DNA of 51,886 nucleotides from Flavobacteriaceae bacterium (GTDB lineage Bacteria; Bacteroidota; Bacteroidia; Flavobacteriales; Flavobacteriaceae), in contig JABDIV010000057.1 of the NCBI GenBank assembly GCA_013003555.1, positions 1 through 51,886 of the forward strand. Direction: 5' to 3'. The position numbers and the translations under genes were made by a program. Each line of letters starts with the position of its first letter. Positions within the stretch are counted from its first letter, which is position 1. Positions 37,867 through 45,699 of this stretch are shown here, one piece after another. Below the pieces are notes generated by a model. The model saw only the letters and a program-made list of their open reading frames with translations, was not told where the DNA came from and made no database searches.

Positions 37867-38085
37867 ATGAAAAAAATAATCGCCATATTTCTGATGTTGC
37901 TTATCGCTTTTTCATTTACTGCTGAAGGCCAGTGTGCCATGTGTCGTGCAGTTCTTGAAAGCGGCGAGGGTCAGGACATAGCAGAAGGCGTTAACAGCGG
38001 AATAAAATATTTGATGCTTTTTCCATATTTGGTAATTGGGGGATTATTGTTCTTTATCTACCGAAAATATAGGCATTCCAGCTAA
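37867..38085 (+). CDS. Small CAMC-motif membrane protein of the oxidase cluster
   Basis: A 72-residue protein with a signal peptide (IIAIFLMLLIAFSFTAEG), the motif CAMC at residues 23-26 right after the predicted cleavage, a short polar segment and one transmembrane helix (about 47-65). After processing, the CxxC would lie at the extreme N-terminus facing the periplasm, well suited to bind copper(I) or take part in thiol exchange. It starts one base after the DUF420 gene. I believe similar ORFs follow DUF420 in other Bacteroidetes, but I know of no characterised member. The gap after it (38086-38184) shows only a weak hairpin. Confidence 0.78.
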   Translation: MKKIIAIFLMLLIAFSFTAEGQCAMCRAVLESGEGQDIAEGVNSGIKYLMLFPYLVIGGLLFFIYRKYRHSS

Positions 38086-38184
38086 TTTTAACATTTTATT
38101 AATCAATGTTCTGTAACAAAATCTGACCTTTGAAGTCTAATTGATATCGGTCATTAACGTCATTTACTCTTAACAACACTAATC

Positions 38185-38889
38185 ATGCTTAAGATCAAAG
38201 ATCTTCATAAGTCCTACCCGATAGGTGATTCCAGGTTGCACGTTTTAAAAGGAATTAATTTTGAGGTAAATGATGGCGAGATGGTTGCCATTATGGGATC
38301 TTCAGGATCGGGCAAGTCCACCTTACTTAATATCATTGGTATACTCGATGAATACGATTCGGGTGAATACACTTTAGATGATGTTGCAATCAAAGACCTC
38401 AGTGAGAAAAAGGCGGCCGTTTACAGGAATAAGTTTCTCGGATTTATTTTCCAGTCCTTTAACCTGATCAATTACAAGAATGCCCTGGAAAATGTGGCCT
38501 TGCCATTGTATTACCAGGGGTTAAAGCGTAAGGAAAGACAGGAAAAAGCCAGGTTTTATTTGAATAAAGTTGGACTTTTAGATTGGGCGCATCATTTACC
38601 CAATGAGCTATCCGGTGGTCAAAATCAGCGTGTCGCCATAGCACGAGCACTGGCGTCGAATCCTAAATTACTTATGGCCGATGAGCCAACCGGAGCCCTT
38701 GACACCAAAACATCCTATGAAATCATGGAATTCCTTCAACAGCTGAATGATGAAGGCAAGACTATATTGATCGTTACTCACGAAGAGGATATTGCCGCAA
38801 TGTGTAAGCGCGTAATTCGTCTTCGAGATGGAGTGATCATGGAAGATAAAATTGTTGAACAGGTTAGAGCAGTTGCAGCAAATGTTTGA
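38185..38889 (+). CDS. ABC transporter ATP-binding protein (MacB/LolD-type)
   Basis: The 234-residue ATPase has Walker A GSSGSGKSTLLN, Q-loop FQSFNL, signature LSGGQNQRVAIARALA, Walker B LLMADEPTGALD and the switch His in VTHEED. This is the MacB/LolD group, which pairs with FtsX-like permeases. Here it is separate from the permease, while E. coli MacB is a single chain. It overlaps the following permease by eight bases and heads a five-gene efflux operon plus tsaB. A GACCTTTG at 38125-38132 is a one-mismatch -7 candidate. Confidence 0.93.
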   Translation: MLKIKDLHKSYPIGDSRLHVLKGINFEVNDGEMVAIMGSSGSGKSTLLNIIGILDEYDSGEYTLDDVAIKDLSEKKAAVYRNKFLGFIFQSFNLINYKNALENVALPLYYQGLKRKERQEKARFYLNKVGLLDWAHHLPNELSGGQNQRVAIARALASNPKLLMADEPTGALDTKTSYEIMEFLQQLNDEGKTILIVTHEEDIAAMCKRVIRLRDGVIMEDKIVEQVRAVAANV

Positions 38890-40111
38890 TTTAGACCTCT
38901 GGAGGGAAATATTTCAAAGTATGAACAAGAACCGGACAAGAAGTATTTTGGCCGGGTTCACGGTTGCTTTTGCCATTTTACTGTTCACGATTCTCTTCGG
39001 AATTGCCAATGGCTTGAATAACACATTTAAAGAAGCCTTTGTCGATGATGCTATAAATTCCATCTTTATTCGTTCTGGCACTACTACTAAAGCCTCAAAA
39101 GGGATGCAGGCAGGACGGCGTATTCAGTTTGAGAATGTAGATTTCGATTATATCAAAGAAGAGTTTGGAGAAGGGATTGAATACATGACTGCAAGGATTT
39201 ATCTTAACGTGGCAGCTTCTTTCAGAAATGAAACAAATAACTACAGCGTTAGGGCTGTTCATCCCGATCATAAATACCTGGAGAACACCATCATGAAAGA
39301 GGGCAGGTATATAAACCAGAATGACCTTAAGAATAAAACCAAAGTTGCGGTAATTGGGCGCCTGGTTGAGGAGGATCTTTATCTCACAACGAAAGCATTT
39401 GGCAAATACATCAATTTGAATGGCATTCAATATAAAATTGTTGGAGTCTTTACCGATGACGGTGGTGATAATGAAGAACGCCTTATATACATACCGGTTA
39501 CAACCTCGCAATTATTATATGGTAATAACGATTATATCGATCAGATCAATCTGACTTATCAGCCTGAAATGGACTTTAATCAGGCAATTGCGTTTGGGAA
39601 TTCAATTGAAAAGAATTTGAAAGATCGATTTCTGGTGGATAAAAGCGACCAACGAGCCATACGGGTTCAAAATATGGCTGAGGCCAATAAAAATGTCACC
39701 CAGTTTCAAACGGTAATGGCCATCATAATTTTTATAATTGGTTTAGGAACATTAATTGCTGGAATTGTCGGAATCAGCAATATTATGATATTCATTGTTA
39801 AAGAACGGACCAAAGAAATCGGTATTCGGAAAGCCTTAGGTGCCTCTCCACGAGCTATTGTATCCATCATTCTAATGGAGGCCATTATCATTACAACTGT
39901 AACGGGCTATTTAGGTCTGGTTCTCGGTGTTGGCGTGCTGGAATGGGCAACTCCGGTATTAGAAGAAAATTTTATCACCAATCCGGGAATAAGAACCTCG
40001 CTCGTGATCTCGGCAACCATAACTCTGATTGCGGCAGGAACCCTGGCGGGTTATCTTCCGGCCAAACGAGCCTCTAAAATAAAACCTATTGTTGCCCTAA
40101 GAAACGATTAA
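38882..40111 (+). CDS. MacB-like ABC transporter permease 1
   Basis: From the ATG at 38882, inside the ATPase 3' end, the product is 409 residues with the MacB/FtsX layout: first helix at about 25-45, a large periplasmic domain, and three C-terminal helices in a region beginning FQTVMAIIIFIIGLGTLIAGI and containing the family segment ERTKEIGIRKALGASP. It moves substrates out of the periplasm together with its adaptor and outer-membrane channel. TTG at 38852 lies within the ATPase and is less likely. Permease 2 begins one base after its stop. Confidence 0.9.
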   Translation: MFDLDLWREIFQSMNKNRTRSILAGFTVAFAILLFTILFGIANGLNNTFKEAFVDDAINSIFIRSGTTTKASKGMQAGRRIQFENVDFDYIKEEFGEGIEYMTARIYLNVAASFRNETNNYSVRAVHPDHKYLENTIMKEGRYINQNDLKNKTKVAVIGRLVEEDLYLTTKAFGKYINLNGIQYKIVGVFTDDGGDNEERLIYIPVTTSQLLYGNNDYIDQINLTYQPEMDFNQAIAFGNSIEKNLKDRFLVDKSDQRAIRVQNMAEANKNVTQFQTVMAIIIFIIGLGTLIAGIVGISNIMIFIVKERTKEIGIRKALGASPRAIVSIILMEAIIITTVTGYLGLVLGVGVLEWATPVLEENFITNPGIRTSLVISATITLIAAGTLAGYLPAKRASKIKPIVALRND

Positions 40112-40112
40112 C

Positions 40113-41354
40113 ATGTTAAAATTCTTATTTGATAGAGACACATGGCAAGAGGTTATCGATAGTATGACCAAGAACAAGTTGCGCACTATAGTTACAATGA
40201 TAGGCGTATGGTGGGGAATTTTATTGCTCATCGGTTTATTGGGTGCTGCCAGGGGCATGGAAAACTCATTTAACCGCTCCTTCAGTGATTTTGCTACCAA
40301 CAGTGTCTTCATTTGGGGGCAAAGCACCAGCATGCCGTTTAAGGGATTCCAGGAAGGTAAGCGGGTTGTATTAAAATTAGGCGATGCAAAAAAGATTGAA
40401 GAGAATGTTGAAGGTATTGAATTTGTAGTGCCACGAAATCAAAGTCAGGGATTTGTTGTTCGCGGATTGCTTTCAGGAACCTACAGCCTAACCGGTGATT
40501 ACCCATTGCTGGATGTAGTTCAGAAAAAGAAACTGAAAAAAGGCCGGTTCATCAATCAAAATGACATAGACAAAAAGAGAAAAGTTGCTGTCATTTCAGA
40601 AGACATTTACAAGCAGCTCTTTGAAAAGGATGAAGAACCCATAGGTGAACTCATTCGGATAAATAGTATGAATTTTCAGGTAATTGGAGTGTTTGAGGTG
40701 GTTCCTTTTGGCGGCCCTCAGACCGATATCCACATTCCTTTCGATACATTCCAACAAGTTTACAATCGAGGCGATCAAATCGGCTGGATGATGATTACCG
40801 GTAAATCTGAATTTGATATCGGGCAGATTGAAGATGACGCCAAGCTTTTACTAAAAAATATACATCGGATCCATCCACAGGACAAAAGAGCATTTGGAAG
40901 TTTTAATCTTGGAGAAATGTTCGGCCAGGTAACTGGGTTCTTAAAAGGAATGCAATTCCTGACCTGGTTTGTAGGGATAGCCACCCTCATTGCGGGTGTA
41001 TTTGCCATTGGAGCCATTCTGCTTATTACCGTAAAGGAACGCACCAAAGAAATCGGCGTAAGACGCGCTTTGGGAGCGACTCCTTTTGAGATCAAACGTC
41101 AGATCGTGGTTGAGGCTGTATTTTTAACTTTAATTGCAGGTATTTTTGGAATTATTTCAGGAGGATGGATATTGATAGCACTGGATAGTGCCTATGGTCA
41201 AGGTGACGATGCCCAGATCGTGAATGCATCAGTATCTATTGCCGTGGTATTTCTGGCACTGCTTATACTTGTAGTACTCGGATCACTTATCGGGTTAATT
41301 CCTGCTTTCAAGGCAACCAGTGTCAAACCTATAGATGCTTTAAGAGACGAATAA
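40113..41354 (+). CDS. MacB-like ABC transporter permease 2
   Basis: A 413-residue permease paralogous to permease 1: helix at about 24-46, large periplasmic domain, then ATLIAGVFAIGAILLITVKE, ERTKEIGVRRALGATPFEI and two more helices. The two permeases differ clearly throughout, so they probably form a heterodimer with the ATPase dimer. It starts one base after permease 1 and is followed by the adaptor gene at 21 bases. Confidence 0.9.
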   Translation: MLKFLFDRDTWQEVIDSMTKNKLRTIVTMIGVWWGILLLIGLLGAARGMENSFNRSFSDFATNSVFIWGQSTSMPFKGFQEGKRVVLKLGDAKKIEENVEGIEFVVPRNQSQGFVVRGLLSGTYSLTGDYPLLDVVQKKKLKKGRFINQNDIDKKRKVAVISEDIYKQLFEKDEEPIGELIRINSMNFQVIGVFEVVPFGGPQTDIHIPFDTFQQVYNRGDQIGWMMITGKSEFDIGQIEDDAKLLLKNIHRIHPQDKRAFGSFNLGEMFGQVTGFLKGMQFLTWFVGIATLIAGVFAIGAILLITVKERTKEIGVRRALGATPFEIKRQIVVEAVFLTLIAGIFGIISGGWILIALDSAYGQGDDAQIVNASVSIAVVFLALLILVVLGSLIGLIPAFKATSVKPIDALRDE

Positions 41355-41375
41355 TAAAATTAATCAACAATAAAA

Positions 41376-42488
41376 ATGAGTAAAACAGTAAAAATTATAA
41401 TCGGAATCGTTCTGTTGGTTCTATTAATATGGGTCTTGAAGTATTTTAAGGATTCTAATTCTGAAGAAATAGTCGATTATGAGGTTGAAGAACCGTTCTA
41501 TACCAATATTGATACAAAAATTGTAGCCACCGGAAAATTAAACCCGGAGGAAGAGATAGAACTCAAACCACAGATATCAGGAATCGTAGATGAAATCATG
41601 GTAGAGGAAGGCGATGTGGTTGCCAAAGGTGATCTTATTGCCAAGATCAGGGTTGTTCCAAATGAGCAAAGTCTTGCTGCTGCATCAAGCCGAATAAACT
41701 CGGCAAATTTATCATTTGATAATGCTAAGACGATTTACGATAGGAATAAATTGCTATTTGAGAAAGGGGTTATTTCGAAACAAGATTTTGAAAATACTGA
41801 ATTGGCATTGAACCAAGCCAGGGAGAACTTAACCCAAGCTCAAAATGATTATCAGATCATTAGGCGTGGATCGATTTCCGGTGGGACCGGGGCTAACACT
41901 AATATTGTTGCACAAATCCCCGGGACTATTCTTGAAATACCGGTTCGAGAAGGAGATCAGGTTATTCAATCCAATAACTTTAATGCGGGGACGACCATAG
42001 CGACTATTGCGGATATGCAAAAAATGATATTCGAAGGGCAAGTTGATGAGTCGGAAGTTGGAAAATTGAATGAAGGGAAAGAGATCAAAGTTATTCTTGG
42101 CGCCATCAATGAAAAGGAATTTCCGGCCAAATTAACCTTTGTCGCACCTAAAGGCGTGGAAGCAAGCGGGGCTGTTCAATTTACTATAAAAGCAGATGTT
42201 TCTGTTGAACCATCTACAAATATCAGAGCTGGCTACAGTGCTAATGCTGAAATTGAGATTGAAAGTAAGGACAGTACTCTGGTTATTCGTGAAGCGCTTG
42301 TCCAGTTTGACAGGCTTACAGAACAAGCGTTCGTAGAGATTAAAAATGAGGATGATGCATTCGAACGCAAAGATGTTGAACTGGGTATCTCAGACGGGAT
42401 CAATGTTGAAGTGATTGAAGGGGTTAAAGAGGGTGATAAGATCAAAATTTGGAATAAGGCATCGGATGAGAACAATGACGATAATTAG
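41376..42488 (+). CDS. Efflux transporter periplasmic adaptor (HlyD/MacA-like)
   Basis: The 370-residue membrane fusion protein has an N-terminal membrane anchor (IIIGIVLLVLLIWVL), a split biotinyl-lipoyl domain (IELKPQISGIVDEIMVEEGD near 55-75 and IPGTILEIPVREGDQV near 190), a coiled-coil hairpin between them (about 95-165), and beta-barrel and membrane-proximal domains after. It links the permeases to the TolC-like channel. It is 21 bases after permease 2 and 21 bases before the channel gene. Confidence 0.92.
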   Translation: MSKTVKIIIGIVLLVLLIWVLKYFKDSNSEEIVDYEVEEPFYTNIDTKIVATGKLNPEEEIELKPQISGIVDEIMVEEGDVVAKGDLIAKIRVVPNEQSLAAASSRINSANLSFDNAKTIYDRNKLLFEKGVISKQDFENTELALNQARENLTQAQNDYQIIRRGSISGGTGANTNIVAQIPGTILEIPVREGDQVIQSNNFNAGTTIATIADMQKMIFEGQVDESEVGKLNEGKEIKVILGAINEKEFPAKLTFVAPKGVEASGAVQFTIKADVSVEPSTNIRAGYSANAEIEIESKDSTLVIREALVQFDRLTEQAFVEIKNEDDAFERKDVELGISDGINVEVIEGVKEGDKIKIWNKASDENNDDN

Positions 42489-42509
42489 TCAACCTAAGTT
42501 GGTATCAGC

Positions 42510-43829
42510 ATGAAAAACTACATACTTTTAATACTGAGCTTAATAGTCTCTATCGGATATGGACAGAAGAAATGGTCACTTGAAGAATTAGTAGTCTATG
42601 CTTTAGAAAACAATATAACTGTGCAACAGGGTAAAAATGTGCTGCTTTCTAATGAACAGGATATTATAGCTGCCAAAGGAAATTTCTATCCAAACCTTTC
42701 TGCAAATTTAAACCAGGGATTGAGTTTAGGAAATACTGAAATATTTCAAGGGCAATTTGTCGATCGTACAGCCCAAACCACCAATATTGGGCTTAACGTT
42801 AACCAGACGATATTTAATGGTTTTAGAAATACTAATTTATACAAGCAGTCCCAATTGAATTTAGAGGCTAATGAATTAGAGTTGAATCGTATTAAGGATG
42901 ATATTGCTTTGAATGTAGCCAACGCTTACCTGAATGTTTTGTTCAACAGAGAGAATCTTGGTATCGCGAGAGCTCAATATGAGTTTTCATTAAGGCAAGT
43001 CAAACAAGTTCGTGATTTGGTTGAAGCTGGTGTGCAGCCTGAAGCTAACATTTATGATGCAGAGGCCTCCCTGGCTACCGATGAGCAAGCAGTGACTACA
43101 GCCAATAACAATTATACACTGGCAATGTTGAGCTTGTCACAATTGCTTCAACTGCCTTTTGAAGGTTTTGATGTTCTGGTTGTTGAAATCGACAGTCCGA
43201 CACAAGCCCTGCTTTATGACGATGTTAAACCAGTTCTGCAATATGCCTTCGAAAATCGTTATGAGATGAAAGTGGCTGAAAAAAATATTGAAAACTCAAT
43301 CTTGAGTACCGAGTTATCTAAAAGTGGTTTTTACCCAAGGGTAACATTGGGTTATGGTTTTGGGTCCAATGTATTTTTTACAAACCTAACCGATACCGAA
43401 GACACCTTCTTTAATCAGCTAAACGATCAGAAAGCTCATAGTTTTAATCTTAATATAAGTATTCCGATTTTTTCAAGATTTCTCAATAAAACTAATGTCG
43501 CAAAGTCTAAGATACAAGAGGAAAACAGCAAACTGTCTCTTGAGCAAACACGATTAAACCTTGAAGCCAATGTTCAGCGTGCATTTACCGATGCTCAGGC
43601 GGCTTTTAAAGCATTTGAGGCAGCTAAAAAATCTTTAGCCTCCCAAGAACTGGCATTTAATAATTCACAGGAACGTTACAGTATTGGAGCATTAAATGCT
43701 TTTGATCTGGAGCAAACTCGTTTCCGGTTAATCAATGCACAGTCATCTTTGGTCAATGCCAAATACGATTTTGTGTTCAAGACCAAGGTACTTGACTTTT
43801 ACCTGGGCAAACCCATTTCTATTGATTAA
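42510..43829 (+). CDS. TolC family outer-membrane efflux protein
   Basis: The 439-residue protein has a signal peptide (LLILSLIVSIGYG) and the tandem-repeat organisation of TolC: two long helical, Gln/Asn/Ala-rich halves such as NIGLNVNQTIFNGFRNTNLY and FNLNISIPIFSRFLNKTNVA, each with a coiled-coil helix pair. It forms the outer-membrane duct of the efflux pump. Its TAA stop directly touches the GTG start of tsaB. Confidence 0.92.
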   Translation: MKNYILLILSLIVSIGYGQKKWSLEELVVYALENNITVQQGKNVLLSNEQDIIAAKGNFYPNLSANLNQGLSLGNTEIFQGQFVDRTAQTTNIGLNVNQTIFNGFRNTNLYKQSQLNLEANELELNRIKDDIALNVANAYLNVLFNRENLGIARAQYEFSLRQVKQVRDLVEAGVQPEANIYDAEASLATDEQAVTTANNNYTLAMLSLSQLLQLPFEGFDVLVVEIDSPTQALLYDDVKPVLQYAFENRYEMKVAEKNIENSILSTELSKSGFYPRVTLGYGFGSNVFFTNLTDTEDTFFNQLNDQKAHSFNLNISIPIFSRFLNKTNVAKSKIQEENSKLSLEQTRLNLEANVQRAFTDAQAAFKAFEAAKKSLASQELAFNNSQERYSIGALNAFDLEQTRFRLINAQSSLVNAKYDFVFKTKVLDFYLGKPISID

Positions 43830-44507
43830 GTGTCGTTAATACTTCAAATAGAAACCGCAACAACCAATTGTTCAGTCTCCCTTTCCTCGGAAGGGGAGAC
43901 TTTGGTTTTTAAAGAAGACTATAGCTCAAAATATTCGCATGCCGAACGATTGCATCTTTATATCGAGGAGGTATTAAATGAGGCAAGGATCAATAGAAAT
44001 GAGTTACAGGCTGTAGCGGTAAGTAAGGGCCCTGGGTCCTATACTGGCCTGCGCATCGGTGTATCGGCGGCCAAGGGTTTATGCTATGCGCTGGATATTC
44101 CACTGATCGCAATCCCTACTTTACAGTCTTTAGCGAAGGAGGTCAGTGCCAAAACAGATCACATTATCTCCGTAATCGATGCCCGACGAATGGAGGTTTA
44201 TTCGGCCGTCTATAACACCGATTGTGTTGAAATTAGAGAGACAAGGGCAGAAATCATTGATGAACAATCTTTCAAGTATCATCTCGATAAAGGAGTAACA
44301 TATTTCATTGGAGACGGCGTAAAGAAGGTAGCTGAAGTGATAAAACACCCCAATGCGAATTTTATTACCGACAAGTTGCCATCAGCTAAAACAATGAGCC
44401 CTCTGGCCTTCATCAAATTCCAAAAGAACCAATTCGAGGACGTGGCCTATTTCGAACCGTATTACCTCAAGGACTTTATAGCCTTGAAGCCCAAGCCAAA
44501 AATCTAA
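43830..44507 (+). CDS. tsaB: tRNA threonylcarbamoyladenosine biosynthesis protein TsaB
   Basis: The 225-residue protein has the TsaB/ASKHA start ILQIETATTNCSVSLS, the HAERLHLYIEEVLNEA segment and KGPGSYTGLRIGVSAAKGLC. It is the scaffold partner of TsaD in making t6A at position 37 of ANN-decoding tRNAs, in the cytoplasm. It begins with GTG immediately after the TolC-like stop, which indicates translational coupling to the efflux operon although the functions are unrelated. Its TAA shares bases with the stop of the convergent MscS gene. Confidence 0.94.
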   Translation: MSLILQIETATTNCSVSLSSEGETLVFKEDYSSKYSHAERLHLYIEEVLNEARINRNELQAVAVSKGPGSYTGLRIGVSAAKGLCYALDIPLIAIPTLQSLAKEVSAKTDHIISVIDARRMEVYSAVYNTDCVEIRETRAEIIDEQSFKYHLDKGVTYFIGDGVKKVAEVIKHPNANFITDKLPSAKTMSPLAFIKFQKNQFEDVAYFEPYYLKDFIALKPKPKI

Positions 44508-45319
44508 GCCTCCTGTTTGCGAATAAGGACATGGTGTGGAAAAGGAATTTCGATACCGGCTGCATCAAGGGCTTTCTTACATTCTTCGGTTGTACCAAAA
44601 TAGACATCCCAATAATCAGCAACGGTCGACCATGGTCGCACGGCAAAATTGATTGAACTGTCGGCCAATTCAGAAACGTTAACGGTTGGAGCGGGATCCT
44701 GAAGTACCTTAGGGTTCGAAGCAAGCACATTCATGAGCACCTCCTTCGTCCGCTTGATATCGGAATCATAACTTACTCCAATGGTAAGATCAACCCTTAA
44801 TTTACCCTCAGCTGAATAGTTGAGTATATTTCCATTCGATAATGCTCCGTTTGGAATGATAGCTAATTTATTTCCAGGTGTTATAAGTTTGGTGGTGAAA
44901 ATCTCGATTTCCTTAACAACGCCCAATTCACCCTGAGCCTGAATGAGGTCACCGACTTTTATAGGCTTGAATATCATTAACAATACCCCGCCGGCAAAAT
45001 TCGCCAGAGAACCCTGTAATGCAAGTCCGACAGCTAAACCGGCCGCTGCCAGCACGGCGGCAAAGGAAGTAGTCTCAACCCCAAGTTTTGCCAAGATGGC
45101 TAGAATGAGCAATATTTTAAAGACCCAGCCCAAAAGGTTGACAAGAAATTTTTGAAGGCTTTCTTCATAATTCGCCTTGTTCATGACCTTTTTGGTCATT
45201 TTCATAATTCTCTTAATAATCCAAGAACCGACGATCCATATAAGAATGGCACCTAAAATTTTAACGCCATATTCCGATCCAAAGTTTACGAGTTTTTCGA
45301 GTATGTTATCGATGTTCAT
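44504..45319 (-). CDS. Small-conductance mechanosensitive channel (MscS family)
   Basis: The 271-residue channel has three hydrophobic helices; the pore helix segment AAAGLAVGLALQGSLANFAG is the MscS TM3 signature and it is followed by the beta domain with PIKVGDLIQAQGELGVVKEI and IPNGALSNGNILNYS. It opens under membrane tension and protects against osmotic downshock. It is the last gene of a three-gene minus-strand operon, 3 bases after the DUF1304 gene, and its stop overlaps that of tsaB by four bases. Confidence 0.93.
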   Translation of the reverse strand: MNIDNILEKLVNFGSEYGVKILGAILIWIVGSWIIKRIMKMTKKVMNKANYEESLQKFLVNLLGWVFKILLILAILAKLGVETTSFAAVLAAAGLAVGLALQGSLANFAGGVLLMIFKPIKVGDLIQAQGELGVVKEIEIFTTKLITPGNKLAIIPNGALSNGNILNYSAEGKLRVDLTIGVSYDSDIKRTKEVLMNVLASNPKVLQDPAPTVNVSELADSSINFAVRPWSTVADYWDVYFGTTEECKKALDAAGIEIPFPHHVLIRKQEA

Positions 45320-45322
45320 TTG

Positions 45323-45697
45323 TTATATAGTTAAATTGTTATTTTCGATTAATAGACTTATCAAGGCTAAGATTGCCGGGAAAGACTGGATTAAAAAAAG
45401 TTTTGTTTTTCTGGTTGAATAGGCACCGTAAATACCTGCTATAATTACACAAAGCAAGATAAAAACCGTTAAATCCTGGTTATTCGACAATATCCCAAAG
45501 ATCAATCCAGCCGCAAGAAACCCATTATATAATCCCTGGTTTGCCGCCAGTACTTTCGATTCTTCAGCAAATTCTTTTGATCGTAGCCCAAATGTTTTTA
45601 TGCCCTTTGGCTTGGTCCACAAGAACATTTCCAGAATCAGGAAATAAAAATGCAATAATGCAACAAGGCTTATTAATATTGTTGTAATCAAACTCAA
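45323..45697 (-). CDS. DUF1304 family membrane protein
   Basis: The 124-residue protein has four hydrophobic helices and the DUF1304 pattern: LVALLHFYFLILEMFLW, VLAANQGLYNGFLAAGLIFG and IAGIYGAYSTRK. Its function is unknown. The start must be TTG at 45697, since there is no ATG before the conserved first helix; TTG two codons later is an alternative. It sits two bases after the YyaL-like stop and three before MscS, so all three are translated together. Confidence 0.85.
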   Translation of the reverse strand: MSLITTILISLVALLHFYFLILEMFLWTKPKGIKTFGLRSKEFAEESKVLAANQGLYNGFLAAGLIFGILSNNQDLTVFILLCVIIAGIYGAYSTRKTKLFLIQSFPAILALISLLIENNNLTI

Positions 45698-45699
45698 TG

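Noticed and set aside
38090..38110. Inverted repeat AACATT/AATGTT as a terminator
   Set aside because: Six AT-rich base pairs with no T tract are too weak; AT-rich gaps give such matches by chance.
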